In this document: positions 17,003 to 26,794 of the stretch, piece by piece
Layout of the letters: every line of letters starts with the position of its first letter
Numbering within the stretch: position 1 is the stretch's first letter
Origin: Candidatus Omnitrophota bacterium
GTDB lineage: Bacteria > Omnitrophota > Gorgyraeia > Duberdicusellales > 4484-171
Length of the DNA stretch: 35,742 nucleotides
NCBI GenBank assembly: GCA_023135905.1
Contig: JAGLSE010000036.1
Location: 1 to 35,742, forward strand
Direction: 5' to 3'
Program-made: the position numbers and the translations under genes
The notes under the pieces: model-generated
Told to the model about the DNA's origin: nothing
Database searches by the model: none
Seen by the model: only the letters and a program-made list of their open reading frames with translations

Positions 17003-18751
17003 TTATTCCATTTGGGTAATCCTCATTACCTCATCTACGGCACTGACACCTTCTAAAACTTTTTTCCAGCCTGAGATACGCAGAGTCCGCATTCCCTGTT
17101 GAATTGCTTTGACTCTTATTCTATCTGACGATGCTTTCTCTAATATCAACTCTTTTATTTCTTTGCTCAATACCAATATTTCATAAATAGCAATTCTATC
17201 ATTATACCCGGTAAAATTACATTCTTCACACCCCTGACCTTTATAAAACCTAACAGCATCTGCCTTTATCCCTGTCACCTCAGCAAATTCTTTCTTATTA
17301 TTATAAAAGACTTTTATCTCTTCAATAATTTTATCTTTAACTACCTTATTCACAGTATCATCTTCTTTTTTGCAATTTGGACATATAACCCTCAACAACC
17401 TCTGGGCGATAAATGCCTCTACTGAAGAAGCCACTAAAAATGGTTCAATACCTATATTTACCAATCTATTTACCCCTCCCGCGGAATCATTTGTATGTAT
17501 AGTCGAAAAAAGCAAATGTCCTGTCAAAGCGATTCTAATAGCTAATTCAGCTGTTTCAAAATCTCTAACCTCTCCCACCATCATTATATCAGGGTCATGT
17601 CTTAAGGCGCTCTTTAATCCTTGAGCAAAAGTAAACCCTATTTCTGGTGATATTTGTATCTGAGATATCCCTTCGAGCTCATATTCAACAGGATTTTCTA
17701 AAGTGATTATTTTATTAGTAACATTTTTAATTTTATTCAAACAAGCGTATAAAGTAGTTGTCTTTCCACTTCCTGTTGGTCCAGTAACAAAAATTACTCC
17801 ATGAGTTTTACTTATCAATTTTTCCAAACTTACTAAATCATCCTTTTCTAAACCTAATTTAGCAAGATCAAAAAGCATATTCGTCGGGAGAATCCTAATT
17901 ACTATTCCCTCTCCATGACGAGTAGGTAAAACAGAAATTCGCAAATCAAGTTTTTCCTTACCTATCCTTACTATAGCCCTTCCGTCTTGAGGAAACCTTC
18001 TTTCAACAATGTCTAATTTAGCCATTATTTTTACACGAGAAATAATGGCCGAAAAAAAAGTATTCATCTCCGTGGGGACATTCGCATCATAAAGAATCCC
18101 ATCAATACGATACCGAAGCCCCATCCGTTCTCTATAAGGTTCTATATGTATATCTGTTGCCCTTTTTTGATAAGCCTCTAATATTATTTGATTTACCAGC
18201 TTTATTACAGATGCGTTTTCCGATGATGTTTCTATATTTTCTATCTTATCAGTTAAATTCTGAATATTGTCATTTTTTTCTTCCTTTTGAACCTTATCTA
18301 TAATACCTTCTACTGTTTCCGCGCCCAATCCATAAAAATTCCTAATAGCAGCCATTATCTCTTTCTCACTAGCCAACAAGGGTTTTATATCACACTTTAA
18401 AAACAAACTCAAATCATCTACTGAACAAAAAGGGTCATAAGTGGCAATTGTAAGTTTATTATTCTTATATTCTATAGGCATAATTTTATAATACCGACTA
18501 AACTTAGCTGGAACTTTTTCAACAGCTTCCGGAGAAATCTTAATATCTTTAAGATTAACATAAGGAATACTCAAATGTTCCGAAAGAACTTTTAAAACTT
18601 CTTCTTCGGTGATTAGACCTTTTTTAATAAAAGTTTGATTAATCATCTCGGTAGAGTGACACTGTTCCATTAAAGCTTCCTCTAATTGATCAGAGGTAAT
18701 TAACCCTTTTCTCAACAATATTTCTCCTATTTTCATTCTCATTTTATCCAT
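17003..18751 (-). CDS. gspE: Type II secretion/type IV pilus assembly ATPase GspE
   Basis: A hexameric cytoplasmic ATPase powering pseudopilus assembly. The 582 aa hold an N-terminal T2SSE_N region (about residues 1-140, GEILLRKGLIT and KKGLITEEEVLKVLSEHL) and a catalytic domain with Walker A GPTGSGKTTTLYA, an Asp box with DIHIEPYRERMGLRYRIDG, Walker B DPDIMMVGEVRD and a His box. A CPNC...CEEC zinc knuckle follows near residues 460-515. The start has AGGAGA 8 bp upstream. The gene lies between atpD (44 bp upstream) and atpC (3 bp downstream), an unusual mix of two ATPase systems in one operon. Confidence 0.97.
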   Translation of the reverse strand: MDKMRMKIGEILLRKGLITSDQLEEALMEQCHSTEMINQTFIKKGLITEEEVLKVLSEHLSIPYVNLKDIKISPEAVEKVPAKFSRYYKIMPIEYKNNKLTIATYDPFCSVDDLSLFLKCDIKPLLASEKEIMAAIRNFYGLGAETVEGIIDKVQKEEKNDNIQNLTDKIENIETSSENASVIKLVNQIILEAYQKRATDIHIEPYRERMGLRYRIDGILYDANVPTEMNTFFSAIISRVKIMAKLDIVERRFPQDGRAIVRIGKEKLDLRISVLPTRHGEGIVIRILPTNMLFDLAKLGLEKDDLVSLEKLISKTHGVIFVTGPTGSGKTTTLYACLNKIKNVTNKIITLENPVEYELEGISQIQISPEIGFTFAQGLKSALRHDPDIMMVGEVRDFETAELAIRIALTGHLLFSTIHTNDSAGGVNRLVNIGIEPFLVASSVEAFIAQRLLRVICPNCKKEDDTVNKVVKDKIIEEIKVFYNNKKEFAEVTGIKADAVRFYKGQGCEECNFTGYNDRIAIYEILVLSKEIKELILEKASSDRIRVKAIQQGMRTLRISGWKKVLEGVSAVDEVMRITQME

Positions 18752-18795
18752 GGCTCATCTCCTCATATACTTCCCTAAATCTCTTTACTGAAAAT

Positions 18796-21080
<2,285 letters not shown>

Positions 21081-21129
21081 AGCTCTATTCTTTATTTACT
21101 ATAATTTTCTCGCAAGTTTTATGTTTTTT

Positions 21130-22617
21130 CTACAAACTTTTGTTCCTTACTAAAAAAATCTCAAAAGCTTCGTTCAATCTTTCTTTTACATCTTGACTCA
21201 AATCTTTATCTGAAGCAATCTTTTCAACCAACTGTGGTTTATACTTAATCAACCACCTATAGATTTCTCTTATAAACTTCTCTCTTAAACTATTTTCCAT
21301 AATCTGAGGCAATTCTATATAAAAAGAATAAAACAAAACAATAATTTCTTCAATTGGCACTGGCTTATTTTTATCCTGAATAAATAAAGCTCTTAAAGCT
21401 TGTCCTTTCTTAATTTTAGCTTCCACTTCTTCTGAAAGTTTAGTTCTCATACGGGTAAGACTAGCTAGCTCTTTATATCTGGCATTCTCAACCTTCAGTA
21501 GTTGAGAAACTTTCTTTATTGCTGAACACTGCACTTTACTCCCAATTCTGGAAACAGAAAGACCTAACTCAATAGCTGGTTTAAATCCTTCTTTAAAAAG
21601 TGTTGTATTTAAATATATCTGTCCATCAGTCATAGAAATCAGGTTAGAAGGAATAAGCCCAGTCACGTCGCCTTCTAAAGTTTCAGAAATTGGTAAAAAG
21701 GTCATAGACCCGCCGCCCAACTCCACATTTAATTTTGCTGCTCTTTCTATAAGCTGAGAATGAAGATAAAACATATCTCCGGGATAAGCTTCCCTGCCGG
21801 GAGATCTCTCTAAAAGTAAAGATAACTCTCGATAAACCCAAGCATGCCTGGTTAAATTATCAAAAACTACCAAAACATCTCGTCCCTGGTACATAAAATA
21901 TTCGCCTAAAGCACAAGCAGCATAAGGCGACACATACTGTTCTCCTGGAGAAGAAGAAGCTAAAGCTCTCACAATAATTGTGTAATCCATAGCCCCGCCC
22001 CTTACCAACTCCTGAACAGATTTTAAGAAAGACGAAGAACTTATTCCTATAAAACAAAAAATACAAACAACATCTTTACCCTTCTGATTTAATATTGTAT
22101 CAACTGCCAAAGTCGTTTTACCGGTAACTCTATCACCAAGAATTAATTCTCTTTGCCCTTTACCTATAGGAATTACGGTATCAATTATTTTTATCCCAGT
22201 AAGAAGAGATTCCTCTATAGGATCTCTATCCATGACTCCCGGAGCATCCCTAAATATTGGATAAAAATCGTTCTCAGTAATATCCCCTAGCCCATCTAAA
22301 GGCTGACCAAAAGAATTCACTACCCTCCCAATAAATTCATTACCCACCGGTATATCAAAACTATCCTCATCCCCATAAACAACATCTCCAATCCTCAATT
22401 TTGTTTCATCCCCTAAAACTAAAGCATGTACCTCATTTTTATTAAACCCAATAACTAAACCTAACAAATCCAGACCTAACTCAAGCATCTGACCATTACT
22501 ACAAGAAGGCAACCCTGTTATCTTTACTATACCTTTTTTAATTTCTTTAATAACTCCGGTATCCTTTATTTCCAATGAAAAAATATCATCGTTTACTTTA
22601 TTTTTTTTATCTTTCAT
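21130..22617 (-). CDS. atpA: Divergent F-type ATPase alpha subunit
   Basis: The non-catalytic nucleotide-binding subunit of F1, 495 aa. P-loop GDRVTGKT lies at residues 161-168; the family reads GDRQTGKT, so a conserved Gln is Val here. Also present are GAMDYTIIVRA, SPYAACALGEYFM, SPGREAYPGDMFYLHSQLIE, GGGSMTFLPI and SVSRIGSKVQ with the arginine that reaches the catalytic site. The N-terminus (about residues 1-25) is short and lysine-rich and lacks the usual amphipathic helix that binds delta. It is preceded by the b-delta fusion gene and followed 49 bp later by atpG. Confidence 0.95.
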   Translation of the reverse strand: MKDKKNKVNDDIFSLEIKDTGVIKEIKKGIVKITGLPSCSNGQMLELGLDLLGLVIGFNKNEVHALVLGDETKLRIGDVVYGDEDSFDIPVGNEFIGRVVNSFGQPLDGLGDITENDFYPIFRDAPGVMDRDPIEESLLTGIKIIDTVIPIGKGQRELILGDRVTGKTTLAVDTILNQKGKDVVCIFCFIGISSSSFLKSVQELVRGGAMDYTIIVRALASSSPGEQYVSPYAACALGEYFMYQGRDVLVVFDNLTRHAWVYRELSLLLERSPGREAYPGDMFYLHSQLIERAAKLNVELGGGSMTFLPISETLEGDVTGLIPSNLISMTDGQIYLNTTLFKEGFKPAIELGLSVSRIGSKVQCSAIKKVSQLLKVENARYKELASLTRMRTKLSEEVEAKIKKGQALRALFIQDKNKPVPIEEIIVLFYSFYIELPQIMENSLREKFIREIYRWLIKYKPQLVEKIASDKDLSQDVKERLNEAFEIFLVRNKSL

Positions 22618-22706
22618 ACCTTTTAGTTTTTCTTAACTATTTTTTCTCTAGAAACATCTAATTTAAAACCACTACTCCCTAACTACTGATTTCCTTATCT
22701 AAAATT

Positions 22707-23441
22707 TTATTGCATTTTTAATCTTTCTCTCATCAAAGGCAAAATCTTTTTGATCCTATTTTTTATTGACCCATCAACAATAAATCTTTCTAACTTTAAA
22801 ACAAACCCGGCAACCATATCTTTATCCACATCTTCTTTAATTTCAATGTCTTTTCCAAATTTCAATGATAAAACTTCCCTTAATTTATTTTTTTGGTTTA
22901 CCTCTAATAGGGCAGCACTAACAATATTAGCTTCATTCCCGACAATTATTATTTTTCCTTTTTCTAAATTTTCTATATCATTAATCAATTCCTCAAAAAC
23001 ATCCCTATGCAAACTATCTCTGCCCTGTTCTGTAAAAATATATTTAATTATATCTACAGCCAAGGAAATAGTTGTTTCCTGGCTCTTCTGAACAATTTGT
23101 TTATCTTTATTCTGGCAATCTTTAATAGCTTCATTAATTAACCGCTTAGCTTCCTTTTTAGCTTGATCAATTATATCCTCTTTTTTTCTTTCGCCTTCCC
23201 TAATTGACTGTTCTGTGATTTCTTCACCTTGAGATCTTGCCTCTTCAATCATTCTTTTTACTTCCCTATCGGCCCTCTTAAAATCTTCTTTGAATATTTT
23301 TTCTCTTTCCAAATTTTCTTTATTTGACTGTTTAAGCCTATTCAAAGCCCTACTGATATGATTATAAAACAGCCATTTCAAAAAAAGAACAATACCCACA
23401 AAGGTAAAAATCTGTACAATCAATAACTGCAATATAAACAT
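22707..23441 (-). CDS. F-type ATPase b-delta fusion subunit
   Basis: A peripheral stalk protein of 244 aa. One N-terminal membrane helix (about residues 4-24, LIVQIFTFVGIVLFLKWLF) leads into a long charged coiled coil (about 30-130, EARSQGEEITEQSIREGERK) as in subunit b. The C-terminal ~90 residues contain VDKDMVAGFVLKLERFIVDGSIKNRI, matching the delta C-terminal signature (IGGFVVRIGDRVIDGSV-type). The delta N-terminal helical domain is absent. b-delta fusions are known in actinobacteria. The start has AGAGGAGA upstream. A ~170-bp repeat (copy B) separates this gene from atpE. Confidence 0.85.
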   Translation of the reverse strand: MFILQLLIVQIFTFVGIVLFLKWLFYNHISRALNRLKQSNKENLEREKIFKEDFKRADREVKRMIEEARSQGEEITEQSIREGERKKEDIIDQAKKEAKRLINEAIKDCQNKDKQIVQKSQETTISLAVDIIKYIFTEQGRDSLHRDVFEELINDIENLEKGKIIIVGNEANIVSAALLEVNQKNKLREVLSLKFGKDIEIKEDVDKDMVAGFVLKLERFIVDGSIKNRIKKILPLMRERLKMQ

Positions 23442-23521
23442 GCCATCTCCTCTTGTCTATTCAGGTATTATAAAAATATCTTTGGTATTTTTAAAATACT
23501 AAAATCTTACCAAATCTAAAA

Positions 23522-23690
23522 TAATCAACTGCCCCGCGCCAAGCTACGGGGGTATCGAAACTTTCCCCTAAATAACTTTTCCTCGGTAAACCGCGGGGAA
23601 TTAAACCCGAGATCCTTCGACTCGTTTTACTCGCTAAGAATCAATCCGCCTACAGATTTTTCTCCGAAAAATCTAAGTTTCATTTATCAA
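23522..23690. repeat. ~170-bp structured dispersed repeat, copy B
   Basis: Same block order as copy A. Differences often fall inside stems: the first hairpin is GCCCC...GGGGG, and the third reads GATCCTT...AAGAATC, where one C-A mismatch interrupts the stem. It lies between atpE and the b-delta gene. Confidence 0.9.
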
Positions 23691-23730
23691 AATCCAATAA
23701 AAAGTTCCTACCCCAAAATTCAGCTTAATA

Positions 23731-23940
23731 TTATCCAAAAAGCATATATATCAACAAAATAGCAATTATTGCAATTGATTCCGCAAAGATAAATGCCAAC
23801 ATCATAGCTGTTAATATTTTAGGAGAAGCGGCAGGATTTCTTCCTAAAGCTTTTATACTGGAGTATCCTACCGCAGCAATAACAGCTGACGCCCCTAAAG
23901 TTGTAATAAGCACAATTAAGATAGTAGTTATATTTTTCAT
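23731..23940 (-). CDS. atpE: F-type ATPase c subunit (membrane ring proteolipid)
   Basis: A 69-aa two-helix hairpin. Helix 1 (about residues 4-32) is followed by the polar loop ALGRNPAASPK, where the family has RNP. Helix 2 (about 43-68) carries the ion-binding Glu54 in FAESIAI. Glu is followed by Ser, as in sodium-binding rings, but the helix-1 Gln of the Ilyobacter sodium site is not present (Ile21 by alignment on the Arg-x-Pro loop), so ion specificity is unclear. It is the first ATPase gene of the cluster. No subunit a gene lies beside it; the upstream neighbour, 22 bp away, is a REC-GGDEF gene. Confidence 0.92.
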   Translation of the reverse strand: MKNITTILIVLITTLGASAVIAAVGYSSIKALGRNPAASPKILTAMMLAFIFAESIAIIAILLIYMLFG

Positions 23941-23962
23941 ATTAAAAAATAATCAAACCCTT

Positions 23963-24859
23963 TTAATTATCATCTTTTTCATTATAGACACAAAATCTAT
24001 CTTTACCCTCTTTCTTCGCTCTATACAAGGCTTTATCGGCACACTTAACTATGCCCACCCTTGTATCAGAACTATCCAAAAAAGTAGACACCCCGGTACT
24101 AATCGTTATCGGTAATTTTTTCTTGACCAAACTTACAACTCGTTGCGCTACTTTTATCGCGTTATTTTGTTCTGTTCTAGGTAAAATTACAGTGAACTCT
24201 TCACCACCATATCTAAAAACCAGATCATCGTCTCTTAACAAACTAACCAATGCGTCTGCTGTTCCGCGAAGAATTTTATCTCCTTCTTGATGCCCTTTAG
24301 TATCATTAAATTTTTTAAAATTATCAATATCTACCATTAACATGGAAAAAGTCTGAGGGTAACGTCGCATATGAGCAATATGCCAGTCCAACATCTCATA
24401 AAAATAACGATGATTATATACACCAGTAAGTCCATCTATGAGAGACATTTCTTTATAATAATTACCTTTGCCAGCTTGAATCAAAAGACAAGCATTTTCT
24501 ATTGCCCTCTTAATTATCAACTTAGCTTCATCAACATTTAAGGGTTTCAATAAATACCAAAAAGCACCTTGCTGAAGAGCCTTAACCCCTAAATTTAAAA
24601 AAGAATAACTCGTAATAGCTACGATATTAATCGATCCAGATGTCCTCTTTACTCTTTTAACGAATTCTATACCGCTCATATCAGAAATTTGTAATTCCGT
24701 TATAATTAGCGGACAATAAAAATTTTTAATCATGTTTAAAGCTTCTTTTCCTGTGGTAACTCTCCAAATTTTATAAATACCTTTTTCTAAAATATCTTTT
24801 AACAAAGAAAAAGTGTTATCATCCTCTTCAATTATTAAAACATTAAACTCTTTATTCAT
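23963..24859 (-). CDS. REC-GGDEF protein with Glu at the phospho-acceptor position
   Basis: A 298-aa signalling protein. The receiver domain (about residues 1-120) has the acidic cluster EEDD, switch residues ITSYSF and Lys in LLKPLN. The phospho-acceptor strand reads PLIITELQISDMSG, with Glu where Asp is expected. The GGDEF domain (about 140-298) is complete: LTGVYNHRYF, DIDNFKKFND, GGEEF, and the inhibitory RxxD site as RDDD just before it. It is therefore predicted to be an active diguanylate cyclase making c-di-GMP. ATG 24857-24859 is chosen because GGAGG lies just upstream; an in-frame TTG 18 bases earlier precedes that site. It lies 22 bp upstream of atpE and may be co-transcribed. Confidence 0.93.
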   Translation of the reverse strand: MNKEFNVLIIEEDDNTFSLLKDILEKGIYKIWRVTTGKEALNMIKNFYCPLIITELQISDMSGIEFVKRVKRTSGSINIVAITSYSFLNLGVKALQQGAFWYLLKPLNVDEAKLIIKRAIENACLLIQAGKGNYYKEMSLIDGLTGVYNHRYFYEMLDWHIAHMRRYPQTFSMLMVDIDNFKKFNDTKGHQEGDKILRGTADALVSLLRDDDLVFRYGGEEFTVILPRTEQNNAIKVAQRVVSLVKKKLPITISTGVSTFLDSSDTRVGIVKCADKALYRAKKEGKDRFCVYNEKDDN

Positions 24860-25141
24860 CCTATCCTCCGTTAACAATTATCAGCTAAAATTACTCACAA
24901 ATTTGTAACCCTTTAATCCTATTAAAGAAAATATTTAATTTTCCTTGACCCATTTTACTCATTCTTTTTCCAATAAATACAAACTATCGAATTTATAAAC
25001 TTTTCTTATCGCTTCCCTCCAATCTTTTCATCACGTAAAAATCTACAAAAAACTATAAAATTATTTTTACCAAATTTTTGCAAAAAACTAGACTAGCCGA
25101 CTGAGAATAAAAATCCAGGGGAGAAATATCAAGACAATCCT

Positions 25142-25636
25142 TTATAACCCTGACAACTCCTCTAAAGACCTATATTGTCCTTTAGCCTCAAACATATAAT
25201 TATGCCTATCCTGCTCCTGTAAAACTGCCACACCTTCATCCAACCATAAAGGAAGTTTCTTATTAAACCCTACAAATTCTCTAAAAATAATATGTCCAAT
25301 CTCATGGAAAAGTATATACTCAAAACTGTTCCAGTTTCACATAAGCAGATATTTCTTTTTTATAACATGAACCTGACCTTTAGACCAACCTATAGCCTTG
25401 GTATTCTTTTAATAATCTGGCTGATCACGATAAAAATAAATTTTACATCTATTTTCCCAAGTCCAAAAAATAGACCTCTTTAACCCTAAATGTTCTGTAA
25501 TCTCGTCATGATAATTTTCGGCTTTACTAATAGTTTCTTCAACAAACACTTCCATATCTTCCCGATAACAAACAACAAATAGATCATACTTAAAAACTTA
25601 TTTTTTATTCTCTTTTATTCCTATTTTAAAATTCAT
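25142..25636 (-). pseudogene. Peptidase MA-like zinc metallopeptidase pseudogene (three in-frame stops)
   Basis: One reading frame of 164 codons from ATG 25634-25636 to TAA 25142-25144 encodes a recognisable peptidase MA-family (gluzincin) protein. It is interrupted by TAA at 25598-25600, TAA at 25409-25411 and TGA at 25337-25339. Homology signals occur in every segment: SKAENYHDEITEHLGLKRS, FWTWENRCKIYFYRD, GWSKGQVHVIKKK, then the zinc motif HEIGH in LFHEIGHIIFREFVGF and LPLWLDEGVAV with the third Glu ligand. No frameshift is needed. Window genes use all three stop codons normally, so recoding is unlikely; this is a gene decayed by point mutation. The N-terminal secretion signal expected of relatives is also missing. 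Confidence 0.85.
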
Positions 25637-25677
25637 TATATCCCATATATTACTTCAAATAAAGCGAATTTTATAAT

Positions 25678-25712
25678 AAAAAAACCAAATCCGAAAATCG
25701 AATCTGGTTTTT
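25678..25712 (-). terminator. Intrinsic terminator of the giant-protein operon
   Basis: A 14-bp stem runs from 25711-25698 to 25692-25679 with a 5-nt loop. In the minus-strand RNA both mismatches become G-U pairs, so the stem is continuous only on that strand, and it runs directly into T6. It lies downstream of the gene at 25963-26706 and of repeat copy C. Confidence 0.75.
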
Positions 25713-25781
25713 ATCCCCTAACAATTAGGACTATTGCTTCCTATTTTTCCTAATAAGATTTTATTTCCTTACCCCCCCTAG

Positions 25782-25954
25782 AATCAACTACCCTCGCGAC
25801 AAGCTACAGTAGTATCGAAGGTTTCCCCTAAATAACTTTTCCGCGGTAAACTGAGGGGAATTAAACCCGAGATCCTTCGACTCGTTTTACTCGCTCAGGA
25901 TAAATTCTACTACAGATTTTTCTCCGGAAAATCTTAGTCTCATTGGTTAAATTT
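25782..25954. repeat. ~170-bp structured dispersed repeat, copy C
   Basis: Same block order and orientation as copies A and B. The first hairpin is decayed (the GGGGG strand reads CAGTAG). The second stem is slightly longer (TTCCCCT/AGGGGAA). It lies directly downstream of the 247-aa membrane protein gene and before its terminator, so it is part of that 3' untranslated region. Confidence 0.9.
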
Positions 25955-25962
25955 ATTATTTA

Positions 25963-26706
25963 CTAATCATTTATTTCATTATCTTCCGCTTTAATCTTAG
26001 GTTGCTCTTTTTCTTCTACCTGTTTATACCAAATCATAAAAAATACTAATGACAGAAATCCTAATGCAAAAACAACACCCAATATTACTTTCCAGCTGGC
26101 TTTAACAAAGACCCTTCCAGCCCCTGACCCTTCAGAAATTTTTGTCTTCATTAGCATCTTTTCTAAATTGGTCAGATTCGCTTTAATCTCAATTAACTTT
26201 TCCATATTCTGTCTATACACAGAAATATGTTTCTGAGGCAAAGTATCTACCGCTTGGTTTTGGTTATCTATAATATCTATTTTTTTCTCCTCCATATTTT
26301 TGAAAATCTCTGCCGCAGTTTCATAGTAAATAGTGTTTTTAAATTTATCTAAAACCTCTTTACCTTGAACAATTAATTCCTCTAGCTCTATTTCCAAAAT
26401 AAACCAAACATCTTTTATTTCCACCTGACGAGCAAGACTTTCTCCAGGTTTAAGTGTTACTTCTTTGTACACAAAATAAAGTTCTTTATTAATATCATAA
26501 TCAATTTTCAAATCACCTAAATCAACAATATTGTCGGGGGTTACCTCTTTAGGAAGAAAAGCTTTAATCCGTGCTTCTTGCGTCTTTGTTTTAGATGGAT
26601 TGACAATTACAGCTTTTAAAAAAACATTTCCCGCATAACTGGGGAAACTTAAAAACCCAAAAATAAAACACCCCAAAATAAACAAAAAAGATTTTTGCTT
26701 GTTCAT
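25963..26706 (-). CDS. Secreted coiled-coil protein with C-terminal membrane anchor
   Basis: A 247-aa protein of unknown function. Order of parts: signal peptide (residues 1-25, ending PSYA|G); a beta-rich domain (about 26-100) with NPSKTKTQEARIKAFLP, DLGDLKIDYD and LKPGESLARQVEIKDVW; an alpha-helical/coiled-coil region (about 105-195); a membrane helix (about 205-227, VILGVVFALGFLSLVFFMIWY); and a short charged tail rich in Lys/Glu/Asp. The topology is outside-N, inside-C. Residues KTQ...LP, LKPGES and DVW look like a conserved domain of cell-surface proteins, but I cannot name a family. It follows the giant gene by 88 bp with a GGGAGA site, so it is probably co-expressed and a possible membrane partner for the giant proteins' coiled-coil ends. 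Confidence 0.8.
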   Translation of the reverse strand: MNKQKSFLFILGCFIFGFLSFPSYAGNVFLKAVIVNPSKTKTQEARIKAFLPKEVTPDNIVDLGDLKIDYDINKELYFVYKEVTLKPGESLARQVEIKDVWFILEIELEELIVQGKEVLDKFKNTIYYETAAEIFKNMEEKKIDIIDNQNQAVDTLPQKHISVYRQNMEKLIEIKANLTNLEKMLMKTKISEGSGAGRVFVKASWKVILGVVFALGFLSLVFFMIWYKQVEEKEQPKIKAEDNEIND

Positions 26707-26794
26707 TTCTTTATATCTCCCTTCTGTTAAATATTTAAAAATTATTTAGCTGAACAACTCTTACCAACTTTTTCTGCTACCTTTTTAGTCCTGT

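Noticed and set aside
23731-23940. Sodium-specific c ring
   Set aside because: Glu-Ser in helix 2 fits, but the helix-1 Gln of known sodium sites is replaced by Ile in my alignment, so specificity cannot be called.
25292-25483. 63-aa plus-strand open frame
   Set aside because: It overlaps the minus-strand peptidase pseudogene, where zinc-binding motifs occur; the plus frame shows no known motif.
25142-25636. Stop-codon reassignment or readthrough to explain in-frame stops
   Set aside because: Two TAA and one TGA would all need recoding, while other genes here end at TAA, TGA and TAG exactly where their families end.
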